A stretch of 32,891 nt of DNA from Cellulosilyticum sp. GTDB taxonomy: Bacteria > Bacillota > Clostridia > Lachnospirales > Cellulosilyticaceae. The stretch covers positions 1 to 32,891 of the forward strand of contig JAGAVZ010000028.1 of assembly GCA_017941635.1 (NCBI GenBank), in the 5' to 3' direction. Positions 24,881 to 32,891 of the stretch are shown here, piece by piece (position 1 is the first letter of the stretch; each line of letters starts with the position of its first letter). The notes under the pieces are model-generated. The model saw only the letters and a list, made by a program, of their open reading frames with translations. It had not been told where the DNA came from and searched no databases. The position numbers and the translations under genes are program-made.

Positions 24881-24940
24881 ATTAGTAGTAAAAAGCTCAT
24901 ATTTGAGCCTATAAAATTAACCAGATAAAGTAACAGTTAG

Positions 24941-25018
24941 AAATACTATTTTTATAAAATAAAAAATTCTATGATAATAAGGGGTATAGAATTTGGTTTA
25001 TAAAAATAGTATTTTTTT
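24941..25018 (+). terminator. Long hairpin terminator after the response regulator gene
   Basis: The arms 24941-24958 and 24997-25014 pair perfectly over 18 bp (AAATACTATTTTTATAAA). The stem continues after a bulge with AATTCTAT/ATAGAATT, and seven T follow. It separates the envelope module from the pectin module. The remaining gap to 25183 has no gene. Confidence 0.85.
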
Positions 25019-25079
25019 AATTCCTTAATTTTTTTGTATTAAATTTACGATATCTAGTAAAATTCATGACAATATTATG

Positions 25080-25085
25080 TATAAT
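25080..25085 (+). promoter_or_regulatory. -10 candidate for the pectin module
   Basis: TATAAT preceded by ATG, 99 nt before the first gene; no convincing -35 at 16-18 nt. An activator-dependent promoter would fit the AraC-type regulator nearby, but this is weak evidence. Confidence 0.3.
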
Positions 25086-25183
25086 TTTTAGATTTAAACT
25101 AAATATTACATAGAAATCTAAATAAAAATATGAGATGATGATGATAAGTAAAATTAGAAATTTAAATAAGGGGGGCTTGAAGA

Positions 25184-27076
25184 GTGGAAACTAAAAAGCC
25201 ATATAAAATATTGAATGTGGCAAATACAGATAAAATAGGATTTATAGGTGATAGTTATACAGAAAGTCACTTTAGTGTTGAAGGAAAAGCCTATATCTGT
25301 AAGCTCAGCTTATTTTCAGATTATAATTATGAGAACTTCGCTAAGTCTGGAGATACTTATAGAGGAAATTTAGATCGTATGCGAAAACATATTCCAATAT
25401 ACCATGACAGTTTATCATGGACAGATATTAAGCCTAAATATGCTTTCTTCGTAAGTTATACAAATGACTTGAAATATATGGATGAAGAGCAGTATTTAAA
25501 TGACTTAAGAGCAACTGTAGAAACAGTAAAAGGCCTAGGGGCAATTCCGATTATTGCAACAGAGTATCATACAAACTTTGGACCAGGCTTACAAATTGGA
25601 TTAAAACAAATTGCAAAAGAATACGATTGTGAATTCGTAGATATTATAGATTCGGTAAGAGCAACAAGAGGTGCAGATTATGTACCATTCTGGAGTGGAA
25701 CACATCCAGGGACTAGAAGTAATCACTTATTATGCGATAACTTTGAAGTATATCTTGACCAATTACCAAGACCAAGACAAAGTTTAAAGGTTTTTAGATT
25801 AAGAGAGGCATTCACTAATGTGGAAGAGCTTGTTTTTAATACAAATGAAGAAAGAGCAAAGCTCTTTAAAGAAATCAATGTAGGCCATAACTGCTTAGTA
25901 GATTATAAACGTGTAGATGACGTCACTTCAGCAGAGCATGCACCAATTACTAGCGACTATTTAAAATTGCAAAATGGTGAAGCAGTAAGTTTTAAAGATG
26001 TAGCACTAGTTTCGGCGGTACTTCCAAGTACTTCTTTAGGACTAGCATATGTAGCATTAGAGCTAGGTGATGTTGAAGTAGAGGTTTATGTTAAAGATAT
26101 ACTTAAAGCACCTTACCCAACACCGACCTTCTATCAACGTTTTGATATAGAAGAAGATTATGGCGTACAGGTAGGCGATACATATACAAGTGACAATCCA
26201 CATTTTGCAGATAAGGTATTTACGATTCAAGAGATAACGGATGAAGCGATTCTAGCTTTACCTTATCCGAGAATTGCAACGAACATCCCAGGGAAACTCA
26301 CTAAGGTAAGTGGACAAGGAGCAGATGAAATTCCATATCCATACACAGCAATTGGATTTTCTAATGACTATCCAAAAGGGAAAGCAAAAGTAGGACATTA
26401 TGTAAAACTTGAACGTAAAGATGGCAAATATATAATTCCAAAAGAATTAATGAGTCATGCCGTTGATTATGATAAAGTACATTTCCTAGTAGTAAAAAAA
26501 GGTGAGTTTGAACTAAACCAAATCAATGTAGAGTGGGACGGTGTAGAAAATAAAGTTTATAAGTCAGCAGGATTTAGCAAAGTAAAAGCTAGAGGAGCTG
26601 AACTCGTACCATATAATTTCTTAGGAAATGAAGAACAACTCAGTGGATGGAATATTCCAGAAGAAACGATGGCATATACTCCAGTAGATGGTTGCTTACC
26701 AAAAGGTTGCCAAGGATGTGTAGATGTTTCAGAAGAAAAAGCTATTAGCCAAACAGTACGTTATGCTATGAGCGAAGAAACTAGAGATGCACAGGTTACG
26801 ATTACAGCAAGATATTTCCCGGAAATATTTAATCCAGAGGATAACTATAGTAACTGTAAGATTACAGAAATGAGCTATGACTATGCAGACCTTTGCCTTG
26901 ACATGATTTACAATGGTAAAACCTTTACACAAAGAAGAAGAGTAGGCATGCACTGGAAACAAGCTACATTTGATGTAGTATTACCAGCCTATACAGATGA
27001 AGTTCAGCTAAAGATTTATAGTGAAGGTCATGAGGTTCAGCTGGTTAAAGTCAGTATGAAAACCATTGAAGTATAA
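25184..27076 (+). CDS. SGNH/GDSL hydrolase-like multidomain protein (possible pectin deacetylase)
   Basis: The 630-residue protein has no signal peptide, so it is probably cytoplasmic. Residues about 15-205 are SGNH-like: block I GFIGDSYTES with Ser24, block II FAKSGDT, block III VSYTND with Asn94, and block V region SGTHPG with His174. The residue three before His174 is Ser171, where canonical SGNH enzymes have Asp, so activity is uncertain. Residues about 205-630 are unfamiliar, beta-rich, with a cysteine cluster CLPKGCQGC near 506-514. It is first in a same-strand run with GH28 and GH105 genes, which suggests removal of acetyl or similar esters from imported pectin oligosaccharides; this is inferred from context. 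The start is GTG after a run of six G. Confidence 0.72.
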   Translation: METKKPYKILNVANTDKIGFIGDSYTESHFSVEGKAYICKLSLFSDYNYENFAKSGDTYRGNLDRMRKHIPIYHDSLSWTDIKPKYAFFVSYTNDLKYMDEEQYLNDLRATVETVKGLGAIPIIATEYHTNFGPGLQIGLKQIAKEYDCEFVDIIDSVRATRGADYVPFWSGTHPGTRSNHLLCDNFEVYLDQLPRPRQSLKVFRLREAFTNVEELVFNTNEERAKLFKEINVGHNCLVDYKRVDDVTSAEHAPITSDYLKLQNGEAVSFKDVALVSAVLPSTSLGLAYVALELGDVEVEVYVKDILKAPYPTPTFYQRFDIEEDYGVQVGDTYTSDNPHFADKVFTIQEITDEAILALPYPRIATNIPGKLTKVSGQGADEIPYPYTAIGFSNDYPKGKAKVGHYVKLERKDGKYIIPKELMSHAVDYDKVHFLVVKKGEFELNQINVEWDGVENKVYKSAGFSKVKARGAELVPYNFLGNEEQLSGWNIPEETMAYTPVDGCLPKGCQGCVDVSEEKAISQTVRYAMSEETRDAQVTITARYFPEIFNPEDNYSNCKITEMSYDYADLCLDMIYNGKTFTQRRRVGMHWKQATFDVVLPAYTDEVQLKIYSEGHEVQLVKVSMKTIEV

Positions 27077-27256
27077 CCAAATAAAAATAAATCATTAAAA
27101 GTAAGCTTTAGTAAAGGTTAAATTAACACAAGTAAGTAAAAAGATAGAGTTGATTACAATAAGACCAACAATCACAGGGGCCAAAAGTGAATTAGGGTTA
27201 AAGAGTATATCAATAAACATATATGAAGTGAGAATGAGAAAGGAAGAAAAGTAGGA

Positions 27257-28816
27257 ATGGATTTTAAAGTTATTCAAAAGACATGCAGAAGCTTTACAGC
27301 TGAGTTAGTAAACCAAGATATTTACTTCTCAAAAGAAAGCTACAACATTTACCTTAATGGAGAATGTGTAGTGGAAAATGAAAAAACAAATGTGTTTAGT
27401 GTATATGGACTTCAACCAAACACAGAATATGAAGTAGCAATCGAAACAAAAGAAGGTATGTCAGCAGTTAAGAAATTTACAACTGACAATGAAGTGGTAC
27501 GTTTAAACGTAAGAAACTTTGGAGCAGTTGGTGATGGAGTGGCTGATGATACAAGCATGTTACAAGCAACAATCTTAGCATGTCCAGACCACGGTACAGT
27601 ATATATTCCAGCAGGTACATATTTAACAGGACCATTATTCCTAAAAAGTCATATCACAATTGAATTAGATGAAAATGCAACACTTTTAGGTGTGACAGAT
27701 AGAAGTAAATATCCAATTCTTCCAGGATACACATTACATACAGATGAACAAGATGAATACTATTTAGGAACATGGGAAGGAAACCCACTTACTTCAATGG
27801 CATCTTTAATTACAGGGATTAATGTTGAAGATGTAAAAATCATTGGTAAAGGAACACTTGATGGAAATGGTCAAAATGGTGACTGGTGGATTGATGTTAA
27901 AAAGAAAAAACGTGCATGGCGTCCACGTACAGTATTCTTAAATAACTGTAAGGATGTTGTACTTCAAGGGATTAAAGTACAAAACTCTCCATCATGGACA
28001 ATGCATCCTTACTTCTCAGATAACATCAAATTCTTAGATATGGAAATTGAAAACCCATATAACTCACACAACACAGATGGTATTGACCCAGAATCATGTA
28101 AAGATGTAGATATCGTGGGTGTAAAAATCTCTGTAGGGGATGACTGTATTGCAATTAAATCAGGAAAACTCTTCATGGGTAAAAAATTCAAGAAACCATC
28201 TGAGAACCTTAATATCAGAAACTGTATCATGGAAAAAGGTCATGGTTCAGTAGTAGTTGGTAGTGAAATTTCTGGTGGCGTTAAAAATGTAAACGTATCT
28301 CAATGTTTATTTAGAGAAACAGATAGAGGTCTTCGTATCAAGACACGTCGAGGTAGAGGACAAGATTCTATTTTAGATCAAATTAACTTTAGTAATATTG
28401 AAATGGATGGCGTTCTTACACCATTTGTTATCAATATGTATTACTTCTGTGATCCAGATGGTAAGAGTGAATATGTATGGAGCAAAGAAAAATTACCAGT
28501 TGATGATATGACACCATCTATCAAACGTTTAACATTTACAGATATTGTATGTAACAATGCTGAGGTAGCAGCATCATTCTTCTATGGTCTTCCAGAAAGT
28601 CCAATCGAAGAAGTTAAATTAGAAAATATTGTGTTCAACTTTAAAGAAGATGCAAAAGAAGGCGAACCAGCAATGATGAGCTACTTAGACCCAGTTAAGA
28701 AGATGGGTATTTTTGCAAGACACATTAATAAATTAACTTTAGATAACGTAAAAGTTACAGGTTATGAAGGAAAAGAAAAAGATATTGAGTTAGTAGATTG
28801 TTTAATTGAAAAATAG
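27257..28816 (+). CDS. GH28 family polygalacturonase, probably intracellular and exo-acting
   Basis: The 519-residue protein has a fibronectin-III-like N-terminal domain (about 1-78, ending YGLQPNTEYEVAIETKEG...KKFTT), then a GH28 right-handed beta-helix starting NVRNFGAVGDGVADDT. All catalytic motifs are present: NTDG with Asp274, GDDC with Asp295 and Asp296, GHGS with His329, and RIKT with Arg360 and Lys362. These hydrolyse alpha-1,4-galacturonosyl (or rhamnogalacturonan) links with inversion. There is no signal peptide. With the GH105 gene 14 nt downstream, the likely substrates are oligogalacturonides brought into the cell. The N-terminal FN3-like module is shared by the exo-polygalacturonase group. 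C-ending codons are frequent, suggesting high expression when induced. Confidence 0.93.
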   Translation: MDFKVIQKTCRSFTAELVNQDIYFSKESYNIYLNGECVVENEKTNVFSVYGLQPNTEYEVAIETKEGMSAVKKFTTDNEVVRLNVRNFGAVGDGVADDTSMLQATILACPDHGTVYIPAGTYLTGPLFLKSHITIELDENATLLGVTDRSKYPILPGYTLHTDEQDEYYLGTWEGNPLTSMASLITGINVEDVKIIGKGTLDGNGQNGDWWIDVKKKKRAWRPRTVFLNNCKDVVLQGIKVQNSPSWTMHPYFSDNIKFLDMEIENPYNSHNTDGIDPESCKDVDIVGVKISVGDDCIAIKSGKLFMGKKFKKPSENLNIRNCIMEKGHGSVVVGSEISGGVKNVNVSQCLFRETDRGLRIKTRRGRGQDSILDQINFSNIEMDGVLTPFVINMYYFCDPDGKSEYVWSKEKLPVDDMTPSIKRLTFTDIVCNNAEVAASFFYGLPESPIEEVKLENIVFNFKEDAKEGEPAMMSYLDPVKKMGIFARHINKLTLDNVKVTGYEGKEKDIELVDCLIEK

Positions 28817-28830
28817 GGAGGATATTAAAA

Positions 28831-29952
28831 ATGGATAGAATTAGACAATATATCGATGAATTAATTGAAAAAAGTACACCTGATAGACCAATCTGGAATA
28901 TCGAAAAAATTCGTCAAGGTAAAGGTGCATCTTGGAACTATATTGATGGATGTATGATTACAGCCATCTTAGAAATGTATGAAATCACAAAAGATGAAAA
29001 ATACCTTCAATTTGCAGATGACTTCACAAGTTTCTATATTGAAGAAGATGGTAGCATCAAATTCTATGATAAAGAAGAATATAACTTAGACAACATTAAT
29101 GCAGGTAAAAACCTTTACAAACTATATGACTTAACAGGTAAAGAAAAATACAGAAAAGCAATAGACACACTTTACGATCAATTAAAAGGTCAATCTCGTA
29201 CACCATCAGGTAACTTCTGGCACAAATTAATCTATCCAAACCAAGTTTGGTTAGATGGTCTTTACATGACACAACCATTCTATATGGCATATGAAACACG
29301 TTTCAATAAAATGGGTAACTACATGGATATCTACCGTCAATTCCTTAACGTAGAGAAAAACATGAAAAACCCAGAAACAGGTTTATACTATCATGCAATT
29401 GATGAATCTAGAGAAATGTTCTGGTGTGATAAAGAAACAGGTCTTTCTAAAAACTACTGGTTACGTTCATTAGGTTGGTTTGCAATGGCACTTGTAGATA
29501 CATTACAAGAAATGGACGAACAAATCTTTGCTGAATACCGCAAACTTATGTCTATGTTCCAAGACTTAGTAGATAGCATGCTTAAATATCAAGATGAAGA
29601 AACAGGTATGTGGTATCAAGTACCAGACCAAGGTCATAGACCAGAAAACTATCTTGAAACAAGTGGTAGTGCAATGTTCAGCTGCGCAATCTTAAAAGGT
29701 GTGAGATTAGGATACCTTCCAGAACGCTACAGAGCATGCGGTGAAAAAGGTTTCTATGGTATTGAGAAAAAATACTTAAAAGAAGTAAATGGAGAATTAT
29801 CATTAGGTGGTATCTGCCTTGTTGCAGGGCTTGGTGGTAAAGATATGAGAGATGGTACATTTGAATACTACATGTCAGAACCAGTAGTAGAAAATGAAGC
29901 TAAAGGTGTTGCACCATTCTTACTTGCTTATACAGAAATTATTAGAAAATAA
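28831..29952 (+). CDS. GH105 unsaturated rhamnogalacturonyl/galacturonyl hydrolase
   Basis: The 373-residue protein has the (alpha/alpha)6-barrel layout of Bacillus YteR/YesR. It includes the early WNYIDGCM motif, an Asp in NLDNINAG at residue 87, and the catalytic Asp142 in QVWLDGLYM (YteR equivalents Asp88 and Asp143). Further motifs are YHAIDESREMFWCD, YWLRSLGWFAMAL and ETSGSAMFSCAI. The enzyme hydrates and cleaves the 4,5-unsaturated uronic acid left on pectin fragments by lyases. There is no signal peptide. ATG follows AGGGAGGA, 14 nt after GH28, so they are one operon. The codon bias to AAC, TTC, ATC and TAC is the strongest in the window. A lyase that would make its unsaturated substrate is not in the window. 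Confidence 0.93.
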   Translation: MDRIRQYIDELIEKSTPDRPIWNIEKIRQGKGASWNYIDGCMITAILEMYEITKDEKYLQFADDFTSFYIEEDGSIKFYDKEEYNLDNINAGKNLYKLYDLTGKEKYRKAIDTLYDQLKGQSRTPSGNFWHKLIYPNQVWLDGLYMTQPFYMAYETRFNKMGNYMDIYRQFLNVEKNMKNPETGLYYHAIDESREMFWCDKETGLSKNYWLRSLGWFAMALVDTLQEMDEQIFAEYRKLMSMFQDLVDSMLKYQDEETGMWYQVPDQGHRPENYLETSGSAMFSCAILKGVRLGYLPERYRACGEKGFYGIEKKYLKEVNGELSLGGICLVAGLGGKDMRDGTFEYYMSEPVVENEAKGVAPFLLAYTEIIRK

Positions 29953-29984
29953 CATATAACTTTACAGGAAGTAATAAAATGTCG

Positions 29985-30034
29985 AAAAAACGCAACAAAT
30001 AGATGAAAGTCAAATTTATTTGTTGTGTTTTTTT
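29985..30034 (+). terminator. Terminator after the GH105 gene
   Basis: Stem AAAAAACGCAACAAATA (29985-30001) pairs with 30017-30033 with one G-U pair; the 3' arm ends in seven T. It closes the pectin operon before the AraC-type gene. Confidence 0.88.
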
Positions 30035-30126
30035 GCAATTTGAGACATAATATATAGTATATTTAATAAAAGATAGTAAAATTTAAAAAGATAGTTTCTG
30101 TTAATATCAAAAATAAGGAGAAAGTC

Positions 30127-32397
30127 ATGCGGAACTTAAAAAAGTTATATTTACATAATTCAATTTTTAGGTTTATGATTTCATATGCTGGAGTTTTACT
30201 AATTCCTTTATTAGTATGCTTATTAAGTTATCAAATTGCATTTGATACTGTAAAAGAAGAGATTACACAAAACAATTTATCAATGCTAAAACGTAGCAGT
30301 AATTTTATAGATGACCAAGTAGAAATAATTAGTTCATTAATCATGCAAACAGCAGATAATAATAAAATCAATACTTTTGCAGATAAAAAAGTGACGAAAG
30401 CAAATGAATTTTATTCAGAAGCTCTTGATGTCATATCGGAGCTATCCTATATATTTAGATATTCGAATACAGATATATTTAATAATTTGTATTTATACAT
30501 AGATAAAACGGATTATATTTTAACAAGGACAGAGCTTTATCGAAGTAAACTGTATTATGATATGGTACTAAAAGAAAACGTGCCATATGAAGAATGGATT
30601 ATGCAGTTGATGGAAGAAGATGCTTTTCAAAGATTGATTGCTTTAGAAGATAAGATAAGAATCATTCAAAGATTACCTTTAGGGGGTAATAAAGCAATAA
30701 AAGGTTCTGTTATATGTGATTTAGATAAGAAGAAAATAGCTGAGTACTTTTCTTATCTAGATACAGAGAATGGGGCAAATTTATTTGTTCAGGATAGAAA
30801 CGGCCAAGTATTATTACAACTATCTGAATCAAGTAGTATGCCAGAGCTAGAGGATACTATTGGAGAGCAGATTATTAATAAGAGAATCAACGGTACAAAT
30901 AGTACAATTTTTAAACTCACATCTAATAAGACAGGATGGGAGTATACTTTAGTGCTGCCAGAAAAGGTGATTATGCATAAACTGATAAAATTGAAGTTTG
31001 TTATTATGTTACTCTTTTTATTAGCAGTCGGCATAGGAGTCATTATTTCATATTATATGGCAAAGAAAAGTGGTAAGCCTATTGAAGAAGTTAAAAAACA
31101 ACTTATTGATATGCAAGATGACATGGATTTACAGATTGAAGAAATTGCATCTACAAGCTCTTTGAGCGGAACCGTAGCAAAGATTATGTCTCAGAAACAA
31201 TTACTATCTGAAGAGATAGAGAAACAGAGACCATATTTAGAATCAGTATTATTCCAAAAGCTTATTAAAGGCGAATTCATTGGTGAGAATGAACTACAGT
31301 ACATGTGCCAAAGAACACATATAGAGCTAGATGCAGAAGCTTATTGGGTACTTAATTGTAGATTCTTTGGAAACAATGATTTATTTAACTTAGATGAGCA
31401 GACAATAGAGGATGTAGATCTTCTTAAAATTTTATTACAAGAGACAATCCAAGAGACATTTGCTCAAAAGATGTATTTTTATGATTTAGATCAATTAACG
31501 ATAACTATTATTTTGCCAAAAACAGATATAAGTTATGAAAATATTAAAGAAAGAATTAATACCATCAATGAACAAATGAAACAAGAGTATGAGGTAACAC
31601 CTTACTGGGGAATTAGTTCGGAATGCAAGAATTTATCACAACTTTGGCGTGCATTTGAACAGTCAAAATCAGCACTGAAAAATGGTATTGAAGAAGGTGC
31701 GAATAAACTTAATGAATATAGTGATATAGAAATTGATCAAACAACATATTATTATCCTCAAGTTATAGAGCAACAACTCATTACGTATGCAAAAGAGAAC
31801 AAAACTGAGGATATAAGAAAGTTGTGGGAAATGATTTATATAGAGAACTTTGAAAATAGAACATTAAAAGAAGATACAATTGATAAACTATATATAGAAA
31901 TAAAAGGAACAATTCTTAAACTGGCAAAAAGGGTGGATACAGAATTTACAATCAATCAGATTGAAGATAGTATGATTTCTAAAAATGAAGAGGATATTAA
32001 AAAGTGTTTTGATGAAATTATTAAAGTATGCACACGTATGAGTACTGTATATGGACAAGAGAAGAAGTTCCAACAAAGCAAATTAATCCATAGAATCATG
32101 AATTATATTAATGAAAACTATTCAGATGCAGGCTTAGGCTTAGGAATGATTGCGACAAACTTTAATATCTCTGAAGGATATGTTTCTAGCTTATTTAAAG
32201 AACAAGCAGGAATAAACTTTACAGAATATGTAGAGACACAGAGAATAGATAAAGCTTGTGAACTATTACAGACCACAGATATTAATATTAATGATATTAG
32301 TGAGCAAGTTGGATACAATAGTGTACAGTCATTTAGAAGAGCATTTAAGAGAATACATGGATTTAGTCCAAGTGAGTTAAGAAAGAATAAAAAGTAA
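30127..32397 (+). CDS. Membrane-bound AraC-family sensor/transcriptional regulator
   Basis: The 756-residue protein has a membrane segment at about 14-38 (FRFMISYAGVLLIPLLVCLLS), an extracytoplasmic domain at about 40-285 (probably dCACHE-like), a second membrane segment at about 289-312 and a long cytoplasmic part. At the C terminus are two AraC helix-turn-helix motifs (about 655-756: GLGLGMIATNFNISEGYVSSLFKEQAG and ININDISEQVGYNSVQSFRRAFKRIHGFSP). The same plan is found in B. subtilis YesS and other regulators of pectin and rhamnogalacturonan genes. It directly follows the pectin operon, so control of that operon in response to an extracellular sugar is likely, though not shown. No response regulator or kinase is needed in this design. 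ATG follows AAGGAGAAAG. Confidence 0.9.
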   Translation: MRNLKKLYLHNSIFRFMISYAGVLLIPLLVCLLSYQIAFDTVKEEITQNNLSMLKRSSNFIDDQVEIISSLIMQTADNNKINTFADKKVTKANEFYSEALDVISELSYIFRYSNTDIFNNLYLYIDKTDYILTRTELYRSKLYYDMVLKENVPYEEWIMQLMEEDAFQRLIALEDKIRIIQRLPLGGNKAIKGSVICDLDKKKIAEYFSYLDTENGANLFVQDRNGQVLLQLSESSSMPELEDTIGEQIINKRINGTNSTIFKLTSNKTGWEYTLVLPEKVIMHKLIKLKFVIMLLFLLAVGIGVIISYYMAKKSGKPIEEVKKQLIDMQDDMDLQIEEIASTSSLSGTVAKIMSQKQLLSEEIEKQRPYLESVLFQKLIKGEFIGENELQYMCQRTHIELDAEAYWVLNCRFFGNNDLFNLDEQTIEDVDLLKILLQETIQETFAQKMYFYDLDQLTITIILPKTDISYENIKERINTINEQMKQEYEVTPYWGISSECKNLSQLWRAFEQSKSALKNGIEEGANKLNEYSDIEIDQTTYYYPQVIEQQLITYAKENKTEDIRKLWEMIYIENFENRTLKEDTIDKLYIEIKGTILKLAKRVDTEFTINQIEDSMISKNEEDIKKCFDEIIKVCTRMSTVYGQEKKFQQSKLIHRIMNYINENYSDAGLGLGMIATNFNISEGYVSSLFKEQAGINFTEYVETQRIDKACELLQTTDININDISEQVGYNSVQSFRRAFKRIHGFSPSELRKNKK

Positions 32398-32425
32398 TTA
32401 ATACGCAGATTTATTATGGAACAAG

Positions 32426-32490
32426 AATAGTAGAGTATTTATTAGATAAAGAAACAATATTTTAAAGTAATAAGTACTCTATTATTTTAT
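32426..32490 (+). terminator. Terminator after the AraC-type gene
   Basis: 19-nt arms (32426-32444 with 32468-32486) pair with two G-U pairs, around a 23-nt loop, and are followed by TTAT. Confidence 0.72.
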
Positions 32491-32640
32491 AATCTTTATT
32501 TTGAGGAGAGTTATTGTTTAGGTGGAGGTACACCAGAAATATAGATTCATGTTAAATAACCATATTTAAATAAGTAGTAATATATGTAGATGTAAGTGAC
32601 TATGTTGGAAGAGATTAAATAAGAGAAGATTAAGTAATAG
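32491..32640. other. AT-rich spacer before the rRNA promoter
   Basis: No gene, repeat or convincing signal is visible here. The A-rich stretch leading into the rRNA promoter (to about 32672) may serve as an UP element. Confidence 0.4.
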
Positions 32641-32673
32641 AAATAACAATAAGAAAATAAATGAAAAAAAGTG

Positions 32674-32702
32674 TTGACTTCTGTAAATATATACTGTAAT
32701 AT
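32674..32702 (+). promoter_or_regulatory. rRNA operon promoter
   Basis: TTGACT (32674-32679) is 17 nt from TAATAT (32697-32702), with an A-rich stretch upstream. The transcript would start near 32709 and leads straight to 16S rRNA. Confidence 0.75.
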
Positions 32703-32743
32703 TATACGAGTCGACAGCAAAAAGCTGGAAAGACAAAACTAAA

Positions 32744-32757
32744 TGAACTTTGAAAAC
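32744..32757 (+). promoter_or_regulatory. boxA-like antitermination element in the rRNA leader
   Basis: TGAACTTTGAAAAC matches the Firmicutes rRNA-leader boxA type (CTTTGAAAAC core) between the promoter and 16S rRNA. Confidence 0.65.
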
Positions 32758-32791
32758 AAAATAGTAACCATAAAACCAGTCGATTCATTAA

Positions 32792-32837
32792 GACTCTACG
32801 GAGTCAAATGAGTAAAAACTTCAAAAGAAGTTTTTAC
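32792..32837 (+). other. Two hairpins in the 16S leader
   Basis: GACTC-TACG-GAGTC (32792-32805) is followed by an 11-bp perfect stem with an AAAA loop (32812-32822 with 32827-32837, GTAAAAACTTC). They are leader structures, possibly used in antitermination or pre-rRNA processing; they carry no T run of terminator type at the right place. Confidence 0.6.
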
Positions 32838-32876
32838 GTACTAGTAAACGAGTATAAAGCTCGAGTCAATCAAATT

Positions 32877-32891
32877 TTTTATGAGAGTTTG
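32877..32891 (+). rRNA. 16S rRNA, 5' end only (cut by window edge)
   Basis: TTTTATGAGAGTTTG matches the 5' end of Clostridia 16S rRNA (continuing normally with ATCCTGGCTCAG beyond the window). Aligning G32891 with E. coli position 15 puts position 1 at about 32877. Promoter, boxA and leader hairpins upstream support it. Confidence 0.85.

Noticed and set aside
24890-24910. Small hairpin GCTCA-TATT-TGAGC after the response regulator gene
   Set aside because: The stem is only 5 bp and no T run follows; the long hairpin at 24941 is the real terminator.
1-32891. Insertion sequences, prophage or integrase genes
   Set aside because: No transposase, integrase or phage-type protein, and no flanking terminal inverted repeats, were found on either strand.

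Overview
The window looks like chromosomal DNA of a low-GC, anaerobic, plant-polysaccharide-degrading member of the Clostridia, perhaps a Cellulosilyticum-like Lachnospirales. This is inferred from AT-rich coding sequence, strong AGGAGG-type ribosome binding sites, frequent GTG starts, Firmicutes gene order, and xylose and pectin genes; the exact genus is not proven. Genes are dense and mostly on the + strand, except for a block of five genes on the - strand between 11.8 and 15.5 kb.

Region 1 (1-8.3 kb) is housekeeping. It holds tRNA-Lys(UUU) with a terminator, greA and a small unknown gene. Then comes a version of the conserved Firmicutes run yaaO-tmk-yaaQ-yaaR-holB-yaaT(ricT)-yabB-yabC(rsmI): a PLP Orn/Lys/Arg decarboxylase-like gene, a guanylate-kinase-like gene in the tmk place, a 379-bp gap with degenerate repeats where yaaQ/darA would be expected, yaaR, holB, ricT, a TrmN6/YabB-type methyltransferase and rsmI.

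Region 2 (8.3-15.5 kb) is accessory and poorly characterised. It has an AIM24/TIGR00266 protein and a large secreted protein with copper-amine-oxidase-type stalk repeats. On the - strand are a two-component system, whose regulator probably starts at a non-canonical ATT codon, and three small genes: a UBA-like/DUF4342-type membrane protein and two unknowns.

Region 3 (15.5-20.3 kb) is xylose use: xylB, xylA and a ROK-family regulator. Region 4 (20.3-25 kb) looks like an envelope-sensing module: a membrane protein with an internal 15-residue repeat, a DUF4097-like anchored beta-repeat protein, a histidine kinase and an OmpR-type regulator with a 24-bp palindrome in front of it.

Region 5 (25-32.4 kb) is a cytoplasmic pectin-oligosaccharide module: an SGNH-like multidomain protein (possible deacetylase), a GH28 polygalacturonase and a GH105 unsaturated glucuronyl/galacturonyl hydrolase, followed by a membrane-bound AraC-type sensor-regulator. 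None of the three enzymes shows a signal peptide, so substrates would be imported oligosaccharides. The window ends in an rRNA operon promoter and leader, with the first bases of 16S rRNA at the right edge.

The best candidates for undescribed biology are the envelope module (20.4-24.9 kb) and the large SGNH-like protein of the pectin module.
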